DNA of 64,000 bases from assembly GCA_001801025.1 (NCBI GenBank), contig MGWO01000007.1:682001-746000 (forward strand), given 5' to 3'. Shown here in pieces: positions 7,900 through 15,531 of the stretch (within the stretch, counting starts at the first letter, position 1; every line of letters starts with the position of its first letter). The DNA comes from Gallionellales bacterium GWA2_54_124. GTDB lineage: Bacteria > Pseudomonadota > Gammaproteobacteria > Burkholderiales > Gallionellaceae. A model generated the notes under the pieces. That model saw only the letters and a list, made by a program, of their open reading frames with translations, was not told the origin of the DNA and did not search any database. Both the position numbers and the translations under genes were made by a program.

Positions 7900-9645
7900 A
7901 TGTATCGTTACGATCAATTCGATCACCAGATTGTCGCGGAGCGCGTTGCGCAGTTTCGCGGTCAGGTTGAGCGCCGACTGTCAGGCGAGCTGACAGAAGA
8001 CGAGTTTCGTATTCTACGTCTGCAAAACGGTCTGTATATGCAGATTCACGCCTACATGCTGCGTATCGCCGTTCCCTATGGCTTGCTAAGTGCCGCGCAG
8101 GTACGCATGTTTGCGCATATTGCCCGTAAATACGACCGCGACTACGGTCATTTTACGACGCGTCAGAATATTCAGTTCAACTGGATTAAGCTACCCGATG
8201 CGCCGGATATTCTGGCTGATCTGGCAACGGTAGAAATGCACGCGATTCAGACTTCCGGCAATTGCATCCGCAACATCACCTGCGATGAGTTCGCGGGCGT
8301 GGCGCAAGACGAGATCGTCGATCCGCGCCCCTATGCTGAAATACTGCGCCAGTGGAGTACCTTTCATCCTGAATTTGGTTTTTTGCCGCGCAAGTTTAAA
8401 TTCTCCATCACCGGTGCTTCAGATGATCGTGCGGCGATCGCGGTTCACGATATTGGGCTGGCAGTGGTCAAGAGCGATCAGGGTGAAGTGGGCTTTCGCG
8501 TGCTGGTCGGCGGGGGGCTTGGTCGTACCCCGGTCATCGGCACGGAAATTTGTCCGTTCGTGCCGTGGCAGGATGTGATTACCTATGTCGAATCCATCGT
8601 GCGCGTTTACAACCAGTACGGACGCCGCGACAATATGTACAAGGCGCGTATCAAGATTCTGGTCAAAGCGCTCGGCATCGAGGAGTTCCGCCGTCAGGTT
8701 GAAGCCGACTGGCAATTTACGCGCGGCGGCCCTTGCACCATTACACCGCAGGAACTGGATCGTGTGACCGCCTGTTTTACGGCACCGGCTTACGAGTCTT
8801 TGACAGACATCGACATTGAGCTGGATGCGTTGCAAAGCGACAATAAAGCCTTTGCTAACTGGCTGCAGCGCAACGTCAAGCCTCACAAGGTTGCGGGCTA
8901 CGCGTCAGTGGTGTTGTCGCTAAAGAAGACAGGCATTGCACCGGGAGATGCGACCTCGGCACAGCTGGATGCGGCCGCCGAACTGGCTGAACGTTTCAGT
9001 TTCGGCGAGTTGCGCGCAACGCATATGCAGAATCTGGTGCTGGCGGACGTTAAACAATCCGACCTGTTCGCGTTGTGGCAGGCGGCGAAATCCTTGGGGC
9101 TGGCGACGCCGAACATTGGCTTGCTGACCGACATCATCTGCTGTCCGGGAGGGGATTTCTGCACACTGGCGAATGCGCGTTCGATTCCGTTAGCGCGTGC
9201 GATTGCCGAATGCTTCGACGATATCGACTTTTTGCATGATATCGGCGAGATCGATCTTAATATCTCAGGTTGTGTGAATGCCTGCGCGCATCATCACATC
9301 GGCCATATCGGCATACTGGGCGTCGATAAGGACGGCGAAGAGTGGTATCAGGTCTCGATCGGCGGCGCGCAGGGCAATGACAGTTCTATCGGTAAAGTGA
9401 TCGGACGTTCGTTCTCATTCGGACAAATTCCGGAAGTGCTGGCCCGCTTGCTGACGGTGTATGTTGAGAACCGGTATGACGATGAGCGCTTCATCGACAC
9501 CGTGCGTCGCATCGGCTATGAACCCTTTAAAACTAACGTTTATGCGACGCCCGTTGAGGACGACAAGGAACTGGCCGGTATCGACTATGAGTTGCTGAAA
9601 GTCGGCGTGCCCTATGACATGCCCTATTATTCACCGAGGTTTTAA
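7900..9645 (+). CDS. cysI: Sulfite reductase hemoprotein subunit CysI
   Basis: Assimilatory sulfite reductase hemoprotein that reduces sulfite to sulfide with six electrons. The 581-residue product has the two-fold nitrite/sulfite reductase ferredoxin-like repeats (an early FTTRQNIQFNWI segment) and the coupled siroheme-[4Fe-4S] ligands Cys415-x5-Cys421 and Cys458-x3-Cys462 (SGCVNACAHHHIGHIGILG). No flavoprotein partner gene cysJ is present in the cluster. The electron donor must be encoded elsewhere or be a ferredoxin. The gene follows the 76-residue protein with no gap and precedes the DUF934 gene by 2 bases. Confidence 0.95.
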   Translation: MYRYDQFDHQIVAERVAQFRGQVERRLSGELTEDEFRILRLQNGLYMQIHAYMLRIAVPYGLLSAAQVRMFAHIARKYDRDYGHFTTRQNIQFNWIKLPDAPDILADLATVEMHAIQTSGNCIRNITCDEFAGVAQDEIVDPRPYAEILRQWSTFHPEFGFLPRKFKFSITGASDDRAAIAVHDIGLAVVKSDQGEVGFRVLVGGGLGRTPVIGTEICPFVPWQDVITYVESIVRVYNQYGRRDNMYKARIKILVKALGIEEFRRQVEADWQFTRGGPCTITPQELDRVTACFTAPAYESLTDIDIELDALQSDNKAFANWLQRNVKPHKVAGYASVVLSLKKTGIAPGDATSAQLDAAAELAERFSFGELRATHMQNLVLADVKQSDLFALWQAAKSLGLATPNIGLLTDIICCPGGDFCTLANARSIPLARAIAECFDDIDFLHDIGEIDLNISGCVNACAHHHIGHIGILGVDKDGEEWYQVSIGGAQGNDSSIGKVIGRSFSFGQIPEVLARLLTVYVENRYDDERFIDTVRRIGYEPFKTNVYATPVEDDKELAGIDYELLKVGVPYDMPYYSPRF

Positions 9646-9647
9646 AA

Positions 9648-10160
9648 ATGATCATTAAAAACAAAACGATCGTTGAGGACGGCTGGTGCGTGTTACGCCT
9701 TGCAGATGGTCAGGAACCTGACAGCGTGACGGTGCCCTCAGGCCCTGTGATCGTGCCGCTGGCTGTCTGGCTCGCGCAGCGCGAAACACTGAAAGCACGC
9801 ATCGATGTGGGCGTCTGGCTGGCAAGTTCGGAGCGCCCCGAGGCGTTGGGAGCGGACGATGTTGCAAAGCTGCCCGTCATTGCGGTGGATTTTCCGAAAT
9901 TCGCGGACGGACGAGGCTACACCATCGCCTATTTGTTGCGTGAACGTTCAGGCTTCAAGGGTGAATTGCGCGCCATAGGCGATGTGTTGCGCGATCAGTT
10001 GTATTACATGCAGCGCGTGGGTTTTGACGCCTTCGCAGTGCGTCAGGATAAAGATATTAACGATGCGCTCAAAGCCTTGAGCGATTTCTCTGAAAATTAT
10101 CAGGCGTCAGTTGATCAGCCGCAGCCTTTATTCCGTCGCGTATCGCGAGGTGCAGCATGA
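9648..10160 (+). CDS. DUF934 family protein, sulfite-reductase associated
   Basis: Protein of 170 residues in the DUF934 family, which in many proteobacteria lies directly after cysI. The recognisable core is PLAVWLAQRE, VIAVDFPKFADGRGYTIAYL, LRERSGFKGELRAIGDVLRDQ and YMQRVGFDAF. Its biochemical function is not established; genome context points to sulfite reduction. It overlaps the start of cysH by 4 bases, so translation is coupled. No transmembrane segment is seen. Confidence 0.88.
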   Translation: MIIKNKTIVEDGWCVLRLADGQEPDSVTVPSGPVIVPLAVWLAQRETLKARIDVGVWLASSERPEALGADDVAKLPVIAVDFPKFADGRGYTIAYLLRERSGFKGELRAIGDVLRDQLYYMQRVGFDAFAVRQDKDINDALKALSDFSENYQASVDQPQPLFRRVSRGAA

Positions 10161-10837
10161 TTGATTTGCAAGTGAAAGTTGAGCAGGTTAAAGCGCTGCT
10201 GGCCTCCGCTGTCGCGGAGTTTGGCGCGGTCACCTTTGCCAATAGTCTGGGTGCGGAAGATATGGTGCTGACCGATCTTATCGCCCAATTTCAGCCGGAA
10301 ATTACGATGTTCAGTCTGGATACCGGACGCCTGCCTCAGGAAACTTATGATTTGATGCAGGCGGTGCGTGAACGTTATGCTGCGCCCTTGACAGTGTATT
10401 TCCCCGAATCTGCATCGGTTGAAACGCTGGTTTCAAAAATCGGTGTGAACGGTTTTTACGACAGCGTAGAAAACCGTAAGGCCTGCTGCTTTGTTCGCAA
10501 AGTCGAGCCGTTAAAGCGGGCACTGACGGGCCGGCGTGCATGGATTACCGGTATGAGACGCGATCAGGCGGTTACGCGCGGCACGCTGGAAGTCTCATCG
10601 TATGATGCGGATCAGGGCTTGCATAAATTCAATCCGTTGCTGGATTGGACGAATGCTGACGTCTGGGCGTATATCAAACAGCACGAAGTGCCTTACAATA
10701 AGCTCCATGACCGGTTTTACCCCAGCATAGGTTGCGCACCGTGTACCCGAAATGTGACGCCCGGCGAGGATATCCGTTCAGGCCGATGGTGGTGGGAAGA
10801 GGCCGGGCAGAAAGAGTGCGGTTTACACAAGAGGTAG
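10157..10837 (+). CDS. cysH: Assimilatory APS reductase (CysH, iron-sulfur type)
   Basis: Reduces adenylylsulfate to sulfite and AMP using thioredoxin. The 226-residue product has the PP-loop-like start, LDTGRLPQETYDL, and the nucleotide-binding RDQAVTRG segment. Cys110-Cys111 plus Cys193 and Cys196 form the CC...CxxC ligand set of a [4Fe-4S] cluster, and Cys221 in ECGLH is the catalytic cysteine. The cluster ligands mark it as an APS rather than a PAPS reductase, so no APS kinase (cysC) is needed, and none is found here. It overlaps the DUF934 gene by 4 bases and is followed by a 156-base gap with two hairpins. Confidence 0.93.
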   Translation: MIDLQVKVEQVKALLASAVAEFGAVTFANSLGAEDMVLTDLIAQFQPEITMFSLDTGRLPQETYDLMQAVRERYAAPLTVYFPESASVETLVSKIGVNGFYDSVENRKACCFVRKVEPLKRALTGRRAWITGMRRDQAVTRGTLEVSSYDADQGLHKFNPLLDWTNADVWAYIKQHEVPYNKLHDRFYPSIGCAPCTRNVTPGEDIRSGRWWWEEAGQKECGLHKR

Positions 10838-10853
10838 ACCGGCCTCTCAGTGA

Positions 10854-10940
10854 AGCCGAGTTAGACTCGGCTGAACTAAAAGCCTGAGCGAGCGTAGTTT
10901 GTTTTCCGGGTTTCAGTGAAGGCTGACTGAAAGTCAGCCT
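10854..10940. repeat. Two similar hairpins in the cysH-cysD gap
   Basis: Hairpin A (10854-10872) has 8-bp arms AGCCGAGT / ACTCGGCT with a 3-base loop. Hairpin B (10920-10940) has 9-bp arms AGGCTGACT / AGTCAGCCT with a 3-base loop. Each follows the same flank TCAGTGA and is followed by GAA(A)C, but the stem sequences differ while staying perfectly paired. Neither has a T-tract, so they are not ordinary terminators. They could set the relative mRNA levels of cysIH and cysDN or be copies of a small dispersed repeat. Confidence 0.55.
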
Positions 10941-10993
10941 GAAACTTCCCTTGACGGGATAACAAGAATTCGAAATTGATTGAGAAAGTAACC

Positions 10994-11899
10994 ATGAGCA
11001 ATCCTATTTTTACCCATTTGGATGCGCTGGAGTCAGAATCCATCCACATCATGCGCGAAGTTGCGGCTGAGTGCAAAAATCCTGCCCTGTTGTTTTCCGG
11101 TGGCAAAGACTCCATCGTAATGCTGCGACTGGCCGAAAAAGCATTTCGTCCGGCCAAGTTTCCATTCCCTCTGGTGCACATTGATACCGAGCACAACTTC
11201 CCTGAAGTCATTGCTACACGCGACAAGCTGGCAGCTGATCTGGGCGAGCGACTGATTGTGCGTTCGCTGGAAGGCTCAATCGCAAAGGGCACCATCGTGA
11301 TTAAGAATCCGGACTTGCCGCGCAATCCGTTTCAGTCGGTGACTTTGCTCGAAACAATTGAAGAATTTGGTTTTGACGCCTGTATGGGGGGGGCACGCCG
11401 CGACGAGGAAAAGGCGCGTGCCAAAGAGCGCATCTTCTCATTCCGCGACGAATTCGGTCAGTGGGATCCTAAGAATCAGCGTCCCGAGCTGTGGGATATC
11501 TACAATACCCGCGTGCATGCCGGCGAAAACATCCGCGTATTCCCGATTTCCAACTGGACTGAACTGGATATCTGGCAGTACATCGGCCGCGAAAACCTGC
11601 ACATCCCGAGCATCTACTACGCACACGAGCGCGAAGTGATACGCCGTGGCGGTTCGGTCATTCCGGTGTCGGATCTGGTGCAGCCTAAACCCGGCGAAAA
11701 AGTCGAAGTGCTCTCGGTGCGTTTCCGTACCGTGGGGGATGTGACCTGTACGGCGCCTGTGGAATCCACTGCCAGCAATGTCGAGGAGATCATTGCCGAG
11801 ACGGCAACCACACGCATCACCGAACGCGGCGCGACCCGCATGGATGATCAGACATCAGACGCATCAATGGAATTGCGCAAGAAGGAAGGGTACTTTTAA
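10994..11899 (+). CDS. cysD: Sulfate adenylyltransferase subunit 2 (CysD)
   Basis: Catalytic subunit of ATP sulfurylase, making APS from sulfate and ATP. The 301-residue protein has the N-type ATP-pyrophosphatase loop SGGKDSIVML, VHIDTEHNFPEVI, and a C-terminal RERGATRMDDQ segment typical of CysD. I place the start at the ATG at 10994 (MSNPIFTHLDALESESIHIM), which gives nearly the same length as E. coli CysD; an in-frame TTG at 10976 is less likely. cysN follows after 2 bases. Confidence 0.94.
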   Translation: MSNPIFTHLDALESESIHIMREVAAECKNPALLFSGGKDSIVMLRLAEKAFRPAKFPFPLVHIDTEHNFPEVIATRDKLAADLGERLIVRSLEGSIAKGTIVIKNPDLPRNPFQSVTLLETIEEFGFDACMGGARRDEEKARAKERIFSFRDEFGQWDPKNQRPELWDIYNTRVHAGENIRVFPISNWTELDIWQYIGRENLHIPSIYYAHEREVIRRGGSVIPVSDLVQPKPGEKVEVLSVRFRTVGDVTCTAPVESTASNVEEIIAETATTRITERGATRMDDQTSDASMELRKKEGYF

Positions 11900-11901
11900 T
11901 C

Positions 11902-13152
11902 ATGAGCGACACGACACAATTATTACGTTTCATCACCGCGGGTTCTGTCGATGACGGCAAAAGCACGCTGATCGGCCGCTTGCTGCACGATTCGAAATCC
12001 ATCTTTGAAGACCAGTATTCTGCCATCTCGAAAACTTCTGAGAAACGCGGTATGGCAGCGGTCGATCTGTCTTTGCTGACAGACGGGCTGCAGGCCGAGC
12101 GCGAGCAGGGCATCACCATCGATGTGGCCTATCGCTATTTCGCGACCCCGAAGCGCAAGTTCATCATCGGCGATACGCCGGGACACGAACAATACACGCG
12201 CAACATGGTGACTGCGGCCTCCACCGCCAATCTGGTGGTCATCCTGATTGATGCGCGCCGCGGCGTGCTGGTGCAAACGCGACGTCATACCTATCTGGCA
12301 TCACTCGTTGGCATCCCGCACATCGTGCTGGCGGTCAACAAGATGGATATGGTTGAGTATTCCGAGGCGCGTTTCAACGAAATCTGCACCGAATATCTGG
12401 CTTTTGCAGCACAACTCGGGCTGCATAACGTGACCTGTGTACCGCTGTCGGCGCTGGTAGGCGACATGCTGGTGGATCGCGGTGAGAATCTTGCCTGGTA
12501 TCAGGGGCCAACCCTGATGGAATTGCTGGAAAATGTCGAGATCGACCACGATGTGAATACCACTGATTTCCGTTATCCGGTGCAATGGGTATGTCGTCCG
12601 CAGACCGAGGAGTATCACGATTTTCGCGGCTTCATGGGGCGCATTGAGGCAGGATCGGTTACTGTGGGCGATGAAATCACCGTGCTGCCGGCAGGCCGCA
12701 CCAGCCGCGTCAAGGAAATCGTCACGCTGGACGGTAATCTTGAAACCGCGTGTGCGCCGCAATCGATCTGCATCACACTGACGGACGAAATTGATATTTC
12801 GCGCGGCGATATGTTCGTCAAAGCGGATTATTTGCCGATTGTGACGAAAGAGTTCGAAGCGATGCTGTGCTGGTTGTCTGAGACGCCGCTGGATAAAAAT
12901 CGCAAATATCTGGTTAAGCACACGACGCGCACCGCCAAATGCCTGTTTTCCAGCATAGACTACCGGGTGGATGTGAATACGCTGGAGCAGCACGCCAATC
13001 CTGTGGTGAATATGAACGATATCGCACACGTCAAGCTGAAGGTTCAGTTGCCGCTGGTGACGGACCACTATAAGCGTAACCGTGCGAGTGGCAGCTTTAT
13101 CGTAATCGATGAGGCGACCAATAATACGGTTGCGGCCGGCATGATCTGCTGA
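11902..13152 (+). CDS. cysN: Sulfate adenylyltransferase subunit 1 (CysN)
   Basis: GTPase subunit that drives ATP sulfurylase. The 416-residue product carries GSVDDGKSTLIGRLLHDS (P-loop), DTPGHEQYTRNM (G3) and NKMDMV (G4), followed by EF-Tu-like beta-barrel domains. It is shorter than E. coli CysN (475), and there is no fused APS kinase domain, in line with the APS-type CysH. It is the last gene of the cluster and is followed by a strong terminator. Confidence 0.94.
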   Translation: MSDTTQLLRFITAGSVDDGKSTLIGRLLHDSKSIFEDQYSAISKTSEKRGMAAVDLSLLTDGLQAEREQGITIDVAYRYFATPKRKFIIGDTPGHEQYTRNMVTAASTANLVVILIDARRGVLVQTRRHTYLASLVGIPHIVLAVNKMDMVEYSEARFNEICTEYLAFAAQLGLHNVTCVPLSALVGDMLVDRGENLAWYQGPTLMELLENVEIDHDVNTTDFRYPVQWVCRPQTEEYHDFRGFMGRIEAGSVTVGDEITVLPAGRTSRVKEIVTLDGNLETACAPQSICITLTDEIDISRGDMFVKADYLPIVTKEFEAMLCWLSETPLDKNRKYLVKHTTRTAKCLFSSIDYRVDVNTLEQHANPVVNMNDIAHVKLKVQLPLVTDHYKRNRASGSFIVIDEATNNTVAAGMIC

Positions 13153-13167
13153 TTTTCTGATTGTTGA

Positions 13168-13204
13168 ATGTCAAACAGCCCGGAATTCCCGGGCTTTTTG
13201 ACAT
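13168..13204 (+). terminator. Intrinsic terminator after cysN
   Basis: Core stem AGCCCGG / CCGGGCT (13177-13183 and 13189-13195) is followed by five Ts. The flanks ATGTCAAA and TTTTGACAT extend the pairing with one mismatch to about 16 bp. Confidence 0.9.
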
Positions 13205-13367
13205 CTGACGGTCATGCTTTTGGCAGTTAAAAGTTATCGGCGGCTTCGGTCTGTTGAATATGATGGCGTGAGCGGATTGTCGGTTCTATCAACAGCGCGG
13301 GCTAATTGCAATTGCGCTGTCAGTTTGCCGGGGTGCCGGAAACAGGCGCTGGAAAAAAAATTTTGGC

Positions 13368-13396
13368 TTTGGCTTTTGAGCGCGTCCCGATATACT
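13368..13396 (+). promoter_or_regulatory. Sigma-70-like promoter of the chemotaxis operon
   Basis: TTTGGC (13368-13373) and TATACT (13391-13396) are 17 bases apart, about 44 bases upstream of the cheY ATG. No FliA-type box pair with correct spacing was seen here. Confidence 0.5.
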
Positions 13397-13439
13397 GCGC
13401 CTACTATGCGGTCATTTTTTAAAAGGAATAAGCTCTATT

Positions 13440-13805
13440 ATGAAAACCATTTTTCTTGTCGACGACTCCGTCACTATTTTGTTGAGTATGAGCGCGATTC
13501 TGTCTAAAGCCGGCTATGCAACCGAAAAAGCTGCCAGTGCAGAAGAAGGGCTCGCTAAGCTTAAGGGCGGATTCAAGCCGGATCTGCTGATCACCGATTT
13601 GAATATGCCTGGCATGAATGGTATCGAGTTTATCCGTGAAGTGCGGAAATTGCCGAATCACCGTTTTATGCCGATTCTGTTTTTGACCACAGAGTCGCAG
13701 CAATCGAAACGCGACGAAGCTAAAGCCGCCGGGGCATCCGGCTGGCTGGTTAAACCTGTCAATGCCGAGCAATTGATAGGCACGATCAAACTCGTCGTTA
13801 AATAA
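13440..13805 (+). CDS. cheY: CheY-like response regulator
   Basis: Single-domain receiver of 121 residues. All phosphorylation residues are present: FLVDDSV, phosphoacceptor Asp in [18 protein letters not shown] and the lysine of LVKPV. There is no output domain, so it acts by binding a partner such as the flagellar switch, or as a phosphate sink. It is the first gene of the che operon and lies 8 bases before the receptor/CheZ-like fusion, which may dephosphorylate it (inference). An AAGGA ribosome site lies upstream. Confidence 0.92.
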   Translation: MKTIFLVDDSVTILLSMSAILSKAGYATEKAASAEEGLAKLKGGFKPDLLITDLNMPGMNGIEFIREVRKLPNHRFMPILFLTTESQQSKRDEAKAAGASGWLVKPVNAEQLIGTIKLVVK

Positions 13806-13813
13806 TTGCTGAT

Positions 13814-15085
13814 ATGTTATTAAACTCGCGCCAAATTAAGCTGCGACAGGTTGTGGTTGCACTGCTGACGGCGGGAACTTGTGCCGTTGGCGTTTATCTG
13901 CTGCATGTGCCCTTTCACGACTGGTTGCACGCGGCAACCGGCATGACCGACAGGGTGGCGGACTCGGTCGGCACGCTGATCATTATTTTGGGCAGTTTTC
14001 TCGTCAATAACATGGTTTCGCTGGCGATTTTTCAAGACCGGTTACTGGGAATGCGCTCGACTCAGCTTGATCTGGAGAAAAAAGTTGCCAGTTTTGAGGC
14101 AATCATCAATAACGCGGCCAGCGATCTGAGTCATCTGCCTACGCTGACGCATCTGCTCAATGATCAGTTGCATGCCATTACGATAGAGACGGAGCGTTCG
14201 GCGTTCGGTATCGTTGAGCGTTTGCAGCTCATCGACGGTGTGATCGAAGAGCTGGTATCCACGGTTTCCAGCGGCGCTCAGGAAGCGGAGCAGATGATAC
14301 AGACAGGCGAAAAGAACGTCAGTTCTAACGTTCATCTGATCGAAAATCTTAATCAGTACATACAAAATCGCTTTGTTGAATTTGAATCTGATCGTCAAAG
14401 TATCTCGGTCGTGGTGCAGCAGGCGCGTTCGATGACGTCGCTGATCGATATGATCAAGGGGATTTCTTCGCAAACCAATCTGCTTGCGCTCAACGCGGCG
14501 ATTGAAGCTGCGCGTGCCGGTGAAGTCGGGCGCGGTTTTGCCGTGGTGGCTGATGAGGTACGCAAGTTGTCCGGCGAGACGGATATTGCGGTAACAAAAA
14601 TTCAGCAGGGTATCGGCCGCGTTGCGCAAACCATTGAAGAACAGTTCAAGAACAAGCTCGAACACGAGAATACCGAGCAGGAAAAAGAGGTTCTGGAGAG
14701 TTTTTCATCTCATCTGGACAGCATGAGCGTGAATTATCATCGCCTGATGCAGCGCGATGAGGAAATGCTCGCCCATCTTAAAGAAACCAGCACGGCTCTG
14801 GCTTCCATGTTCATGGAGGTATTGGCCAGTATTCAGTTTCAGGACGTGACGCGCCAGCAGATCGAACAGGTGCAGGGAGCTTTGTCACGGCTAGATGCGC
14901 ATGTGGTTCAGATGGTCGATATGATGCGCAACAAGGATTTTTCGTCCTCTGCATCGATCAAGGACCACTTCGAACAGATCTATCAGGGCTATGTGATGGA
15001 TCATCAGCGCGCGATTCACGATGCTGCCGTGGGCGGTACGCACGGTGATGCGAGTAAAGCACAGCAGAAAATTGAATTGTTTTAA
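13814..15085 (+). CDS. MCP-like receptor with CheZ-type DxxxQ motif and IELF tail
   Basis: Membrane-anchored protein of 423 residues. Two hydrophobic segments (about 11-32 and 53-72) with a short loop replace a normal sensor domain, and no HAMP is seen. The receptor signalling tip is clear at residues 213-252 ([20 protein letters not shown]). Further on, [16 protein letters not shown] (residues 338-353) matches the CheZ catalytic helix with Asp344 and Gln348 in DxxxQ spacing. [12 protein letters not shown] segment follows, then a flexible linker ending QQKIELF. The likely role is a kinase-array component that also dephosphorylates CheY (inference). It sits between cheY and the STAS gene. Confidence 0.75.
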   Translation: MLLNSRQIKLRQVVVALLTAGTCAVGVYLLHVPFHDWLHAATGMTDRVADSVGTLIIILGSFLVNNMVSLAIFQDRLLGMRSTQLDLEKKVASFEAIINNAASDLSHLPTLTHLLNDQLHAITIETERSAFGIVERLQLIDGVIEELVSTVSSGAQEAEQMIQTGEKNVSSNVHLIENLNQYIQNRFVEFESDRQSISVVVQQARSMTSLIDMIKGISSQTNLLALNAAIEAARAGEVGRGFAVVADEVRKLSGETDIAVTKIQQGIGRVAQTIEEQFKNKLEHENTEQEKEVLESFSSHLDSMSVNYHRLMQRDEEMLAHLKETSTALASMFMEVLASIQFQDVTRQQIEQVQGALSRLDAHVVQMVDMMRNKDFSSSASIKDHFEQIYQGYVMDHQRAIHDAAVGGTHGDASKAQQKIELF

Positions 15086-15149
15086 CGGGCGGTTTGCCGC
15101 AATGCAATTGAAATAGGAATCGTGTTCAATATCAACAGGAGAGCTCCGC

Positions 15150-15467
15150 ATGACACACAGCACCATTGCTGTTAAAGACGATATGACTATATACAATGCA
15201 GCAGTGCAGAAGCAGATGCTGCTGGATGCATTGAATACCTGCGATGAGCTGGATCTGGATTTGTCGCAAGTGGCAGAAATGGATACGGCAGGCTTTCAGG
15301 TTTTGCTGCTGACCAAGCGCGAAGCCATCAAGGCAGACAAAGCGGTTCGCCTGACAGCTCACAGCAAAGCGGTGACTGAAGTGCTCGATTTATACAATAT
15401 GGCGGGTTATTTCGGCGATCCTATGGTGATCACAGCACATGAGCATGCAGCTGGGAATCGTAGGTAG
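15150..15467 (+). CDS. STAS-domain protein
   Basis: Small soluble protein of 105 residues with a STAS fold: a beta-rich start, then LDLDLSQVAEMDTAGFQVLL, where DTAG stands at the usual phosphorylatable D-S/T-x-G site, and a C-terminal helix near VLDLYNMAGYF. STAS proteins act as partner-switch antagonists or adaptors. No matching anti-sigma kinase is visible in the window, so a role as a phospho-regulated adaptor in the chemosensory complex is inference from its place between a receptor-like gene and cheA. An AGGAG ribosome site precedes the ATG. Confidence 0.8.
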   Translation: MTHSTIAVKDDMTIYNAAVQKQMLLDALNTCDELDLDLSQVAEMDTAGFQVLLLTKREAIKADKAVRLTAHSKAVTEVLDLYNMAGYFGDPMVITAHEHAAGNRR

Positions 15468-15531
15468 GCTTTATTAATTGGATACAGTTGTGGCGTTGTT
15501 GATACGAAGTTAATACGTTTTTGGGGGTGGC

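Noticed and set aside
12301..13068. 255-codon ORF antisense to cysN
   Set aside because: Shadow of a well-conserved gene; no independent start signal or protein-like features.
13360..13400. FliA (sigma-28) promoter before cheY
   Set aside because: A CCGATAT box resembles the -10 element, but no TAAA-type -35 lies at the right distance; a sigma-70 pair fits better.
14042..14665. 207-codon ORF antisense to the receptor/CheZ-like gene
   Set aside because: Shadow frame; the sense strand has the MCP signature.
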